A DNA stretch of 64,000 bases from Mesostigma viride (lineage: Eukaryota; Streptophyta; Mesostigmatophyceae; Mesostigmatales; Mesostigmataceae), in assembly GCA_009746045.1 (NCBI GenBank), contig RPFO01000389.1, positions 686,940 through 750,939 on the forward strand. The letters run 5' to 3'. Of this stretch, positions 8,838-19,859 are shown piece by piece. The translations under genes and the position numbers were made by a program. The notes beneath the pieces are model-generated. The model worked only from the letters and a program-made list of their open reading frames with translations. It searched no databases and was not told the DNA's origin. Each line of letters starts with the position of its first letter. Position 1 is the first letter of the stretch.

Positions 8838-11485
8838 CAAGGAGACAACCAGCGCAGGCCAGAAATCGGGAGAATCCGGACCATGGTAGCTCGAGCCTGC
8901 CGTTATCTTGTCCGCGTGTTTGAGTCGTGCAGGATGATGAAGATGAATGGTGATGGAAATGTGTATCCTTGTGCATTGAAATTATGGCTGGCTTACGTGT
9001 AGAGCGACTAGATGACCTAGACGGTGGGGCCGGAAACAGCATGCTTGATCAGGGCGTGTGTTTCGAGCCTAACTGGCCGGGAGTGTCTAGTGGTGAGCAC
9101 CATTGCTGCGATCGCTCTCCCACCATTTACGAGGAAATACCCGCAAATGGAAAACCACTGAAAAGGTCTAGCTAGTCAGTCATCACTTTAGCCATGCCAT
9201 GATTCCAAACGTCCAAGAACTGCACACGGTGCAAAGGCAAAAAGCCGGCCGAGGACAGCACTTTCAAATGTGCGGCGGGAACCAAAAGCCCGCGGATGCC
9301 AGAAAACATCGTGTTGCTGCAGCGACGCGACGATGTGGACAACGAATCCAGTGCCAAGCTCGGAACGGCCGCAAAGGAGATCTGGCATCACAGGGTTCAG
9401 ATGTGCGGAGATACTATGCGATCCAGCCGGTCCACGACCTGTTTGTAGAGCTTGTGCCAAGGGGCAGCACCGAACAGATGTGGGTGACGTTGCAAAAAAC
9501 ACCGGACTTGACGGAGCATAATGTCTCGGTCATAGTCTTTGACCAATAAACGATGCAAGAGTTCAACAAGAGTCGTGATGAAATCGACACGATAAGAACA
9601 AAGACGGGAAAAACGATGTAACTGAGAAAGAACAACACCATATTTTGCTGTGTGGGAAAGGAGACTGTGAATATCGGGGTGACGAATAAAAGGAATTTGC
9701 TGGTATTTAGGATCCTTGCGCTTATCATAGACAGCCGTACGCCAGCCCTTCTTGTTATGGGTAATGTTAAGATCGAGGTAATTGCAATGAGTATCCTCCG
9801 ACGTGAGCTTTAATGTGAGGGACGCTTGCGGGTAGATGCCAGGCAGACCAGCGGTGATATACAAATGGGTTGCGAAATCAGGGTTGTCGAAAGCAATGAC
9901 ATCATCAATGTATCGACATGTGTGGATAAAACGCCTGATGAGAACATCATCGTTTGAGGCAATGAGATTCTCCATTAATGCAAGCTCATAAGTGTATAGA
10001 TAGAGGTTTGCAAGGAGCCCGGCACAGTTAGTGCCCATAGGGATGCCGATAGCTTGTTGGTATACATTGCCCGCAAAACAAACGAAGGTGTTATCAACAA
10101 GATAAGAGATCCAATAAACAAGGTCAGCCTTCGTGATAATATAATTATAAGCATCCCGCACGATAGCACCTGCCGCAATCCCTGAGAGCCACGTTGCCGT
10201 GGGCTTGGTCTGAGAAACACGCACGTGCAGGTGGTTGCGCCCGTGAGGCCTACGTGCATACAGACGAGTAAGGAGGCTATCTAAACGAGCTTTCAAATTG
10301 TGCAAATCTAGTGTGGTATATAGAGTGGTGAAATCATAGGTGGCTATGGGCATATGTATACGCTTCTCTGCTGCTGTCTTAGAACGGCTAAGGGCGGCAA
10401 GGCGTAGGCGTACTTGGGCTGAGTCTATGACGATCCAACTACCAGCGCATTCATACCCGGCATTCGACAGCACCTCCACCCATAATGCATTGGCTTCGGG
10501 GAAAAGAGCATTCAAAGCATGGCAGATGAGTTTCGAGAGAGGCATCAGTGGGGCTGAATGCGACGCAGCAATGGTGCGCAAAGCAACAGGAGTTTTGTGC
10601 AGCTTAAGAGTGAGATACAGATATGGGAACGTAGTGGTGGTGGCGCATCTCTGCCGCTTACATAATGAATGCCCGAGCAACAATGTTTTGGCTGTGCAGA
10701 AAAGCCCGATGAGCAGCAGTGATACTGGCGGTGGACTGTGCACGCTGAACATAGGTAGGGCTGGACGCCAACTCGTGTTGCAAAGTAGCAAGGCAGTGCT
10801 TCTTGCATATAAAAGCAAAGTTGTTGGCACTCTTGTCAACACACGTGATGATGAAGTCCTGCTTGAAGTGGTCAAGAAGTGCTTTATCTGTGGTGTTGAG
10901 CCAGGTGGTGCGGTGGACCTGCCGGAGACGGTAATCAAGCCTGGTGAGACGTGCATTGCATTCGTGAATGACGGCGCGAAACCACGGTTCCATGGCAAGG
11001 TGAGCAAGCTGTAGGTCCGTGCACATGGCATTGCAGAATTTGCGCAGTGATGTTGAGAGCATTGCATTCACCTCTTTGGCACACGTGCGCTGGATCCACG
11101 GCCGAAACTTGGTGCCTTTGGCAAAAAGGTCTACAAGGGTGTGGCTCGGCAGGATGCTGAGGTCAGCGGTCATGACGTGCTGTGAGGTGGGATCAAGGTA
11201 CTTGAAATACCGTTGTTGTTGGCAGGGGCAGGGCCCTGCCAAGATGGTGGCCAGCTCGGTGGGCGTTGTATCGCGGCTGACCTTCCCGTTGCTGAAAACC
11301 ATTTGTCCCAAGGTGGGAGAGTAATGCCAGGCGGCAATGGGAGTGCCGAAAGTGTTGCGCACCACGAGCGGCATCGCAGCCTGCACTTGCGGCAAATGCA
11401 GAATGTGTGGCAAACACAGCTCATCCCTCGCAGCATGAATGAAAGGTGAGATCAGTAAACGGCGCGGACGCAGTGCATTTTCTAT
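8838..11485 (-). mobile_element. Penelope-like retroelement (Naiad/Chlamys type), 5'-truncated, with 7-bp target duplication
   Basis: Inserted in the internal region of T-d: tttctat occurs at 8831-8837 and again at 11479-11485, with continuous T-family sequence outside. The RT frame occupies about 9400-11440 and a 3' untranslated part about 8838-9396. Naiad/Chlamys elements have an N-terminal GIY-YIG nuclease; none is seen, so the copy is 5'-truncated. Confidence 0.8.
9397..11460 (-). pseudogene. Penelope-like reverse transcriptase, one frameshift
   Basis: Two frames make one RT. The upstream frame (to 10658) has MTADLSILPSHTLVDLF, FAKGTKFRP and CVDKSANNFAFICKKH, blocks typical of Naiad-type elements. 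The downstream frame carries LKLHKTP, YDFTTLYTTLDLHNLK (motif A), IGIPMGTNCAGLLANLY (motif B), CRYIDDVIAFDN (catalytic motif C), then NYLDLNIT and VYDKRKDPKYQ. A frameshift lies near 10660. The first ~90 residues of the upstream frame are read-through from T-d and not part of the protein. Similarity is judged from remembered family motifs; the family is confident, the exact clade less so. Confidence 0.8.
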
Positions 11486-12380
11486 GCGTGGGGAAAAAAT
11501 TTCTAGCTTAAGCGCTTTCCCCATCGCCGTCCCCAGCCCCAACCACCCCCCCCTCGGCGGAAGGCAATTGCAAAGTTTGCTGGCCAGCAGCAATTTCCGA
11601 AGAAAAAGCCTCAGGCCGCGGACCGAGACACGGGTCGATCGCCAGCGCCAGCCATCCGGCTCCAACCCGGGGTGCAAGCATCCCCAGGTACGGAGCACCA
11701 GCTCGCGCACTGGGCCGACCGGGCGACAAGTGAGCATCTGTCACGGCATCCGGCCCACCAAAGACCCCAAGCTGGGGAAAAGGTGCGGACCGGAGGTAAT
11801 CATTTTCTTTTCTTTTAGCTAACCGGGCGAGGAACTACCGTACGCCTGGCCGTTTAACAACTGGAAGCCTCACCACTGGCCAAGTGGCCGGTGCAACCAG
11901 TGCTTTTGGGATTTTGCTCCGCAACCCCCATAGCTGCGGCTGCCGCCGCAACGACAACGAGCAAAGAAAGAGGCCGACAAAACCAGCCTGAGCGGCTTTT
12001 AGTCGCAAAACCTCCCTTATCCCTAGCTGACTGACGTCATTAAACCCTTCTGTTCAGTGATGCTAGTAAGACGCTAACCGTACAGACCGGGGGTAGAATA
12101 TCCCGAATCTGCACGGCTAGTATTAAATAATGCGTAGGTTGTTCTTTTCAGGGGCACTGCACCTCACGCCCCGTTCCGCCCGGGTATAATCAACCCAAGC
12201 GCGGAACGCGCATTTTATTTAATTCATTTTTCAACCATGCACTATACTGCATCTACTAATCACAAGAGCTCTAGCAAAAAAGCTACGAGAAAACACTACG
12301 ACCTAAGACGCTCAATCAGCGGCCTCTTGTTCCCGCATTCACGTATGTATAGAAGAAACTCCGTTCAAAGAACCCTGATT

Positions 12381-13421
12381 CTTTATATAGTGATACGGAA
12401 GGGGAGCCGCTGATGCTAGATGAAATAGAGCTGGGTGATGTGATCGTAATAAGGTTGATTAGGCTTCTAGTGTACAAGTATTACGGATGATATGGCCTAA
12501 TTGTTGCGGCCCACACCTTGACGGTGTGCTGAGTACCTTGACGGATCTGTGATTGCGGACAGGTTTGCAACAAGCAATATCTGAAGTAAAACTTGACGGC
12601 TACAAATGTTTAGAGGCCGTTGCCGGAATCTGGCCGTTGGTAGAGAGCCGTTGGCCTTGAAACACGATAAAAGCTTGCTCGAACCTAGCTCATGGCGGTC
12701 TCTTTTGTTTTAACGAAGGCGGAGACAGGGGTCAGGGGCAGCGTAGCTGACGCCCGGAATTCCTTTCTGCAAAGCTGCTGGGATGCCGAAGCCCGGACGG
12801 AAGCCAGCTTCGACAGGTGCTGGGAAGCAATTAGCGAAAGCTAATCCCGAGGTGCCGACAGCTACTAAACAAACGGGAAAGGGCCGACTACATAAGCTGG
12901 CCGACGCAGAAGAAAAGGCTTCATCAGGAGCTCTCCACTTGCTCGGGCCTGCCTGAAGTGCTCGCTGCCTTTGAGGCGGTCCTCGGGACTGACTGGGTAA
13001 CTACTGTCAGCCGGTGGTCTGCGGCCCAGCTGGAGTCCGTCGTTGGGCTGCTGGTCGACCACGTGAACGGGCCTGAAATTCTGGCAGCGGACCCAAACGA
13101 AGCGCTGGTGGCAGCCCTCCAAAGCGCCCGGGACTTGGCGGACTCGGACGAAGAGGAGATGCAGCCACCACGCCGGCCCACGAAAGGGGCGAAAAAGGGG
13201 ACGAAAAAAGTCGGAAGCCCAGCCCCGAGCAAGGGAAAGGCCGCGGGGGATGTGAGGGAGCAGCTCTTGGAGCTGGCGGCCATTATTGGCAAGCAGGGGC
13301 AGGCGGGCAAAGTAGAGGAGGAGGAGGAGGAGTCCGAGGAAGAGGATTTCCTGACGAAATTGAAGGATGCGCTGGCAGGGGCCGATGGGGCTTCCAGGAA
13401 GCCGAAAAAGACCAAAGGGGT
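12381..13421 (+). mobile_element. K2-family YR element fragment (A1, leader and start of gag)
   Basis: 12381-12720 matches the complement of the K2 A repeat (62230-62605) with changes, and 12720-13421 matches the K2 leader and gag start. It continues the fragment begun at 7847 and breaks off at 13421, where gypsy G4 sequence starts. No RT or recombinase follows. Confidence 0.8.
12783..13421 (+). pseudogene. K2-type gag, N-terminal part, truncated
   Basis: Begins MPKPGRKP like K2 gag. Near 12890 the sequence differs from K2 by a net +4 bases (cataag for gg), shifting the frame, so the good match resumes in the frame with LSACLRGGP-free text from about 12958: GTDWVTTVSRWSAAQ, an acidic EEEEEESEEEDF stretch and RKPKKTKGV. 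Truncated by the junction at 13421. Confidence 0.75.
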
Positions 13422-14190
13422 AGGCCAATCTTGAATAGACCTAGTTTTATCCGGGTCGGTAGTAGCAACACCGGCATCTGACAACACGTGACCTAGGAAT
13501 GGTACACTCCTACCAGAGCGTACTTTAGCATGGCGAGCCCATAAAGAATTTTCTGCAATTGTTTCTAATACTTTCTTTAAATCACGGAGGTGTGTTTCAA
13601 AGTCTGGGGAATAAATAAGAATATCGTCTAAGTAGGCCTGGGCACATGCACGATCGTGCTCAGCCAGAGAAATGGAGGAGAAGGATGGATCCTTGAGATC
13701 AGAGGACACTTGAGGGAGGTGTGTGTTGCCCATTACAGGCCTAAGGACCTCATTCATTAGCATTTGAAAAGAGGCAGGAGAATTGCATAAACCCATGGCT
13801 GCTACTCTAAACTGGTAATGACCGAAAGGGGTAGCGAACGCGGTTTTGTGACAGTCTTCTGGCGCTATGCGCAACTGCCAAAAACCATCTGCACAGTCTA
13901 ACATTAACACGGTAAAACACGTAGAACCCTTAACCTTATTAAATATGTCATCAATACGAGGCAAATGATACTTAGACTTAACTGTAATATCATTTAGTTT
14001 TCTATAATCTGTAACTAGACGAAACTTGCCATTTGGCTTAGTAGGCACTAAAAGAACACCAGCTGAGTAGGGGGAGTTACTAGGCTCTATTAATCCTGCT
14101 TAATTCTAATAATGACACTAATATCTGTTTTAGTTCCTTTAATTCTGTCGGGCCCATGCGGTACATCGGAGAATGAGTAGGAACAGCACT
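13422..14190 (-). pseudogene. G4 reverse transcriptase, N-terminal two thirds
   Basis: Recognisable Ty3/gypsy RT: YRMGPTELKEL, then FRLVTDYRKLNDITVK, LPRIDDIF, a degenerate motif A (VLMLDCADGFWQL in place of a KxDL.sGY-type block), FGHYQFRVAAMGLCNSPASF and the catalytic AYLDDILIYSPDFETHL. Stops and a frame break occur between 14048 and 14110. The frame runs by accident into antisense K2 sequence below 13422. Confidence 0.85.
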
Positions 14191-16153
14191 CGGGGTTCTT
14201 TGAACGGAGTTTCTTCTATACGTGAATGCGGGAACAAGAGGCCGCTGGATGAGCGGCTTATAGGTCGCAGTGTTTACTCGTAGCTGTTTGGCTAGAGCTT
14301 TTGTGATTAGTAGATGCAATATAGTGCATGGTTGAAAAATGAATTAAATAAAATGTGCGTTCCGCGCTTGGGTTGATTATACCCGGGCGGAACGGGGCGT
14401 GAGGTGCAGTGCCCCTGAAAAGAACAACCTACGCATTATTTAATACTAGCCGTGCAGATTCGGGATATTCTACCCCCGGTCTGTACGGTTAGCGTCTTAC
14501 TAGCATCCACTAAACATAAGGGTTTAATGACGTCAGTTAGCTAGGGATAAGGGAGGTTTTGCGACTAAAAGCCGCTCTGGCTGGTTTTGTCGGCCTCTTT
14601 CTTTGCTCGTTGTCGTTGCGGCGGCAGCCGCAGCTATGGGTGCTGCGGAGCAAAATCCCAAAAGCACTGGTTGCACTGGCCACTTGGCCAGTGGTGAGAC
14701 TTCCAGTTGTTAACCGGCCAGGCGTAGTTCCTCGCCCGGTTAACTAAAAGAAAAGAAAAAGATTACCTCCGGTCCGCACCTTTTCCCCAGCTTGGGGTCT
14801 TTGGTGGGCCGGATGCCGTGACAGGTGCTCAACTGTCGCTTGGTCGGCCCAGTGCGCGAGCTGGTGCTCCGTACCTGGGGATGCTTGCACCCCGGGTTGG
14901 AGCCGGATGGCTGGCACTGGCGACCCGTGTCTCGGTCCGCGGCCTGCGGCTTTTTCTTCGGAAATTGCTGCTGGCCAGCAAACTTTGCAATTGCCTTCCG
15001 CCGAGGGGGGGTGGTTGGGGCTGGGGACGGCGATGGGAAAAGCGTCTAAGCTAGAAATTTTTTCCCCACGCATAGAAACCTCGGGGGGGAATGCGGTCTT
15101 GGCTGAACGGACTCTCGTTCAGCCAGGTGCCTGGGGCTGTGGCCTCGGGCATCCGGGCTGGCGGGGCCTGGGCTAGGTCCACGTTTTTTCTCGAAGCACC
15201 CCGGGTCTATGGGGAGACGGCCATAGCGGTACCGACTCGGGGCCCCGAGAGGGGTCATGATAGGCTGGCCGTGCGCAATCGCAGTGCAAATGCGCTGGGC
15301 CTTTTTGGGCCTGGCCATGCATCCACAGCCGCCGGGCACACGCCTCCCGATGTGGGGGGGCTCCCGTTTTGCGGCAGGGCGGTCACTTGTGACAACAAGC
15401 AAGGTGGAGTGCGGCTTCAAGGGAAAGCCAGGGCGGGGGTGATTGGGCAACGTACTTCATGAAGGGCCTTGAACGGCGTGCCTCCGGGCATGTCAATTAG
15501 TGTCACATGTATGCTTCCACTTATTGTTTTAATGAAGATGCTGGTTTTTGTGGGAGCTACGTGGGACATGAATCGGGGTTCTTTGAACGGAGTTTCTTCT
15601 ATACGTGAATGCGGGAACAAGAGGCCGCTGGATGAGCGGCTTATAGGTCGCAGTGTTTACTCGTAGCTGTTTGGCTAGAGCTTTTGTGATTAGTAGATGC
15701 AATATAGTGCATGGTTGAAAAATGAATTAAATAAAATGTGCGTTCCGCGCTTGGGTTGATTATACCCGGGCGGAACGGGGCGTGAGGTGCAGTGCCCCTG
15801 AAAAGAACAACCTACGCATTATTTAATACTAGCCGTGCAGATTCGGGATATTCTACCCCCGGTCTGTACGGTTAGCGTCATACTAGCATCCACTAAACAT
15901 AAGGGTTTCATGACGTCAGTTAGCTAGGGATAAGGGAGGTTTTGCGACTAAAAGCCGCTCTGGCTGGTTTTGTCGGCCTCTTTCTTTGCTCCCCACCCAC
16001 CCACCCTTGTCTTGGTTGCCTCTAGGGCAACGTACTTCATGAAGGGCCTTGAACGGCGTGCCTCCGGGCATGTCAATTAGTGTCACATGTATGCTTCCAC
16101 TTATTGTTTTAATGAAGATGCTGGTTTTTGTGGGAGCTACGTGGGACATGAAT
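14191..16153 (+). mobile_element. T-a: 1.96-kb non-autonomous YR element, A1-internal-B1-A2-B2
   Basis: A1 14191-14608 and A2 15574-15991 are direct repeats of about 418 bp. B1 15445-15573 and B2 16025-16153 are direct repeats of about 129 bp. A2 and B2 are joined by a 33-bp linker rich in CCCACCC. Element ends (cggggttctttgaac and gggacatgaat) resemble those of K2, and B holds attgttttaatgaag as in K1/K2. It sits between the protease and RT of G4, with no clear target duplication, as expected of recombinase insertion. No protein domain in the internal part. Confidence 0.85.
14609..15444. other. Internal region of T-a, no recognised coding sequence
   Basis: About 836 GC-rich bases conserved in T-b and T-c and in the halves of T-d. 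Frames of 130-145 residues exist on the minus strand, but they change reading between copies at G-runs (for example near 15085), so they look non-coding. It may carry packaging or promoter signals. Confidence 0.5.
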
Positions 16154-16562
16154 GTCTTTTCTTACTACTACACGGTGTAAAACAGAACGAGGAGGAGGGT
16201 ATGAGGGGGTCTTTTCTTCAAAAACTTCAGAAGAATCTATTACATCCATATATCTTACTAGTTCATTCTCAGTAAATCCAACTCCTATGGTATCTACTGT
16301 ATTTACATCTATATCCACACTATTGGTAGGGATAGGTATTTCTTGGACTTCCAACTGAAGGAACATACATAATAGGTATCCAGATTCTTTTAGTTCAGAT
16401 CGCAACTCATCATTAGACATTAATACTTCAGGTATAGGTCGTATAGGAGGATCCACAGGTGTAGGAGGGGTAATATCTACCAAGGATAAATTTTCTAATT
16501 TATGATGGCATTCCGGTACCCAGTAAGTACTAAGTACTACTATCCGGGAACCAGATCACCAT
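16154..16562 (-). pseudogene. G4 segment between protease and RT
   Basis: A frame reading MVDITPPTPVDPPIRP and continuing through low-complexity acidic sequence to SVLHRVVVRKD at the T-a junction. It is a non-conserved Pol spacer. Its upper end overlaps the left target duplication of the LINE at 16550-16562. Confidence 0.55.
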
Positions 16563-16668
16563 TAATTAATCACCATTAATCACCATTAATAACCATTAAT
16601 CACCATTAATAACCATTAATCACCATTAATTAATCACCATTAATCACCATTAATTAATTAATTAATAG
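16563..16668 (-). repeat. 3' tail of LINE L1 made of attaatcacc-type repeats
   Basis: About 100 bp of caccattaat and aaccattaat units replaces a poly(A). The unit contains caccat, which also ends the target duplication accagatcaccat, so the tail may be target-templated. Confidence 0.7.
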
Positions 16669-17562
16669 ACACGTGACTGCGTCACGTGAGCATAAGTCCT
16701 CAGTGGGAGGGGAACATGGGATGGAATGGATGGTGTAAGCTATCTAGGTCCTAGTTACAGGGGTGTGGGCACCGCGGCCCGAATCGCTATGAATGCCATA
16801 CTTGGTCACACGCGGAGCCCCCACAGGCTTGGGGGTGGTCTCCTTCATCACTACTTGCCATCTATCCTTGCGCACCATCTGCCTCCATATTACAGACAAA
16901 CCAGGAGGCTGCCCGAGGGTGAGCCCGTCACGTCTAGTGTAGCACATTTCCATGCCGAGTCTATCACGAAAAGTCCACGGGTGGCGGCCCTGCCGCGCGC
17001 GGCCGGGGGCACGCCAGGTGAGGACATATCGCCCAGGCTGGGCGGGCTTGGTGCCAGCTAGTCTATCTGATGTATCGACCTGATCTGTGCGGGCCAGGTG
17101 CCCGGCTAGGCCCAGGCGCCTGTGCCTAATAATGTGGGAAACATAGGGCAAATCAGCGTACAAATCCTCATTACTAATGTGCAAACCAAAGGGGATGTTA
17201 AGGGCCTTGCGCAGCATCTTGGTGACTGCGCCGTCGAGTCGTTGCTCCAGCTCCTGCGTCAGTGTCTAGGTCTCGGTGCCGTAGGTCTGGATCGTCACAA
17301 TGACAACCTTGAAGAGGTCACGCTTGACGATCCGGGGTAGGGCGGGGTTGCTCCACCAGCGGCGGTGGTCATGGAGGTGCGCCCACGCCATGCCGATCCG
17401 TGTCGTCATGTCGTCGATCCTCGCAGTCGGGAAGCCAACTGCCGAGCAGCTTGAAGCGGCCTGAAGGAGGGTAGTTGACCTCGGCATCGTCTAAGAGGCG
17501 GAGTGTGGGTGGGGGCCCTGCCATGCCGAGGGCCAGGGCCTCCGTTTTGGGGCTGATTTTGG
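16563..17562 (-). mobile_element. LINE copy L1: 5'-truncated non-LTR retrotransposon, 13-bp target duplication
   Basis: Flanked by accagatcaccat at 16550-16562 and 17563-17575. Sequence matches the longer LINE copy L2 (49500-50390) in reverse. It covers the region after RT motif C, with a G-to-T-type stop and small indels near 17270 and 17410. The 3' end in element orientation is a hairpin (cacgtgac...gtcacgtg, 16670-16690) followed by a tail of repeats. Confidence 0.85.
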
Positions 17563-17575
17563 ACCAGATCACCAT

Positions 17576-17940
17576 AGTGACATAATTAATAGTAATTCTA
17601 CTATCCTGGTGCCAGTCAAGGCCTAATAACACGTCTGCGGTAGTGATAGGACCTATAGTAGGAGTAAGATTAACGGTACGTCCTTGTATAACTAGGCGCA
17701 GGGATACCGTACCAGGGGAATGACTTGTGCGACCATCAGCATAATGGACGGTGACGGGGTTAGTGTGAGGGATAGGGACTAGTCCTAAACGCCTAACTAG
17801 GGCTTCGCTCACGAATAAGCTAGCCGCACCGCTATCCACTAGCACAGAAACATTTAGTAGGAGTTCATCAGCATGCAAGAAGGGGTCTACAACAGTGTGA
17901 GGGACGGTTAAACCGCCATTTAAAAACATAAGAGGACGAA
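17576..17940 (-). pseudogene. G4 aspartic protease
   Basis: Retropepsin-like: VLVDSGAASLFVSEALV holds the DSGA active site, followed by VTVHYADGRTSHSPG and the C-terminal ADVLLGLDWHQD block. It follows gag in order. The frame is open here but ends by running into the LINE. Confidence 0.85.
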
Positions 17941-18199
17941 CACGTAAGGGTAAGGATGATTCAGCTCCTACTGAGGTTATGGAAACAGGCAGGCAAAAGT
18001 TTTTATCTGGGGTACTAACTGAGGACCTGTCCAGGGTACCCCCGGCTGACAGGCCTACTGTTCCCCCTCCCCCCCCAAATCCACGGGTACTAACCCCAGA
18101 GAAGACCCTGGCGAAAAAGCCACTGCTGGAGGGTCACGAGGGAGCGAAGAGGGTGCGGGAGCCTGATAATCATAAGGGAGCCCTGAGGATCCTGCCTGC

Positions 18200-19702
18200 A
18201 CAGCATTCAGCCTACTAGGGGTAGGGGCTGAGGGAGGACGTCCTGAAGAGGGGCGAATAGGGGCACGTACGCTGAGGGGTACGAGGAGGGCGAGCATCGG
18301 GATGCGGGGGGGCACCAGAAAGGAACTTGGGGCACTCACGTTTAAGATGTCCTACTTCCTTACAGTGGTAACAGGTAATGTGAGACACATCCAGAGCAGA
18401 GAGGTCTGTCACGCAGATATCTAGCTCTTCTACATAGGAGTTTTCCTCCTCAGGAGTAAGGCTAGTATTATTGAGGCGGGAACGGGTAGGAAGAGGAGTG
18501 GTGAAGAAATCTGCTACTCGCAATAAATGCTGACGCACATGCTTCAGGGGTTAGTCAGTAAAGCGGTAGGCAGAGAACTGGCGTTTCACCTCACGCAACA
18601 GAGGTCTACTGAGGCCTTGCAGGAAGTGAGCACGTACTTCTGCACCCGACAGATCCCTAATGCGAACCATCTGGGCATCAAATTCCTTCATGTACTCCCT
18701 AAACGACTTGGTACCCTGCTGCAAGGTGCCAAAGGCTAATCTTTCCTGCCAATCAGCATCAGTGACATCAGGAGGAGCAAGATGGCTCTCTAAACGCTGC
18801 TACAACAGAATGAGGATATGCATGGGAGGCCAAGGATTCACACTGGATGAGGGTTGCAAGCTCAGAGGTAATGCAGGTGGTACCTAAGGTAATGAGGAAC
18901 CAACACAACATCAGGGAGACGCCATCTATTATGATTCTGCCACGACTCTGTGTTTTGAGTCAGCAGCATAATGAAGGTGTTCAAAAAACTGTTGAGGGGT
19001 AGACTTTAGATCTAACTTGGGAAGGTTAGCAAACAGAGGAAGAGCAGGAGGATTAGGAGGATGAGAAGGATCAGATCTACCCATGGGACCACTGTCTTCC
19101 ACTGCTACATAAGCTGGATAAAAGGAAGGAAGAGGGTAAGTCTTGGCTAAAGGTCTAGAGGGGGCCACCGTTTCAGGCTGGTGCCCATAGGAAAAAGGAA
19201 TAGAATAGGCCTCACGAAGGTCCGAGGAATAAGCAAAATGATCATAGTTTCTGTCATCCAGGGGCACGGTACTGAAATCAATATTAACTTCTAAATCTGC
19301 AACACGAGAAGGAACCTGGGCAGCCCCGTAGGCCGTGTCAGGGTAAGACCAAGCAAGATGCAGGAGGGCGAACACGGGAACTGCACTAGGGCAACCAGAA
19401 GGACCTACAGGGGCAGGGTTACGACCCATGCTAGACGCAGCCCGGATAGAGGAAGGAGGTTGAGGTTGAGGCCTAGAAGCATTATCAGGAGGTGAGGCCC
19501 TAATTGAGGGTTGAACCAAGGTTGCAGAAGAGGCAGGGGCCTGGTTTAAGGTAAAGGAAGGGTCCTCACTAAATCTGACACACATACGTTCTTCATTGGT
19601 GGGAGGGGTAACAGAAGTGCGACGCCGACCACTGGAGGTGGGGGAAGGATCGAGGTGAGGTACGCAGGATACCTTGAGGAGTGAGGTGGTGTACCGTCTC
19701 AA
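18200..19702 (-). pseudogene. G4 gag with CCHC zinc knuckle, frameshifted
   Basis: The N-terminal frame (19702-18929) is rich in Ser and Pro. The capsid-like part (about 18930-18540) contains ERLAFGTLQQGTKSF, matching the Gag of G2 and TRG. The C-terminal frame (18538-18215) has the knuckle CYHCKEVGHLKREC. At least two frame breaks and a stop near 18550 separate them. Confidence 0.8.
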
Positions 19703-19859
19703 ACGAGTAACGTCTATTAATTAACCCTATTATTATTATTATTATTACTAGTGGTAGTTGTAGTGGTATAGTTGTAGGTGACATATCTCCACCCACAGGA
19801 TCCATGTTTAATATGTAAAGGAAAGACGATGAAGGCTTTAACAGGGAAATACAAAGGAA
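19703..19859 (-). other. G4 leader remnant
   Basis: Contains a short (att)n run near 19730 and no coding frame of note. It is cut at 19860 by the core cgtggttctctgaac of a K1-family element; no LTR is seen. Confidence 0.45.

Larger units (their letters stand above)
7901..12380 (-). mobile_element. T-d: non-autonomous YR element, interrupted by a Penelope-like element
   Basis: Same family as T-a, T-b and T-c. Minus orientation: A2 about 7915-8340, B1 about 8341-8464, internal region 8465-8837 resuming at 11486-11955, A1 about 11956-12379. B2 is missing: the copy stops inside the GGGTGGG-rich linker. It is flanked by a duplicated ~27 bp of K2 sequence (7874-7900 and 12381-12406). It diverges from the other three copies at many sites, so it is probably older. 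No protein of recognisable family. Confidence 0.75.
13422..19859 (-). mobile_element. G4: degenerate Ty3/gypsy element (gag, protease, start of RT), host of T-a and a LINE
   Basis: Minus-strand pieces in the right order: gag 19702-18200, protease 17940-17563, inter-domain 16549-16154, RT 14190-13422. They are separated by a LINE (16563-17562) and T-a (14191-16153). RNase H and integrase are missing because the element is cut at 13421. Neither LTR is visible; 19703-19859 is probably leader. Confidence 0.8.

Noticed and set aside
13422-14048. A single 374-residue RT fusion protein running on to 12924
   Set aside because: Below 13422 the frame is antisense to K2 gag; the fusion is an accident of the junction.
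15046-15450. Conserved 132-145 residue minus-strand ORFs inside the T elements
   Set aside because: Conservation is at nucleotide level across the whole element, and the reading frame changes between copies at G-runs, so protein constraint is not shown.
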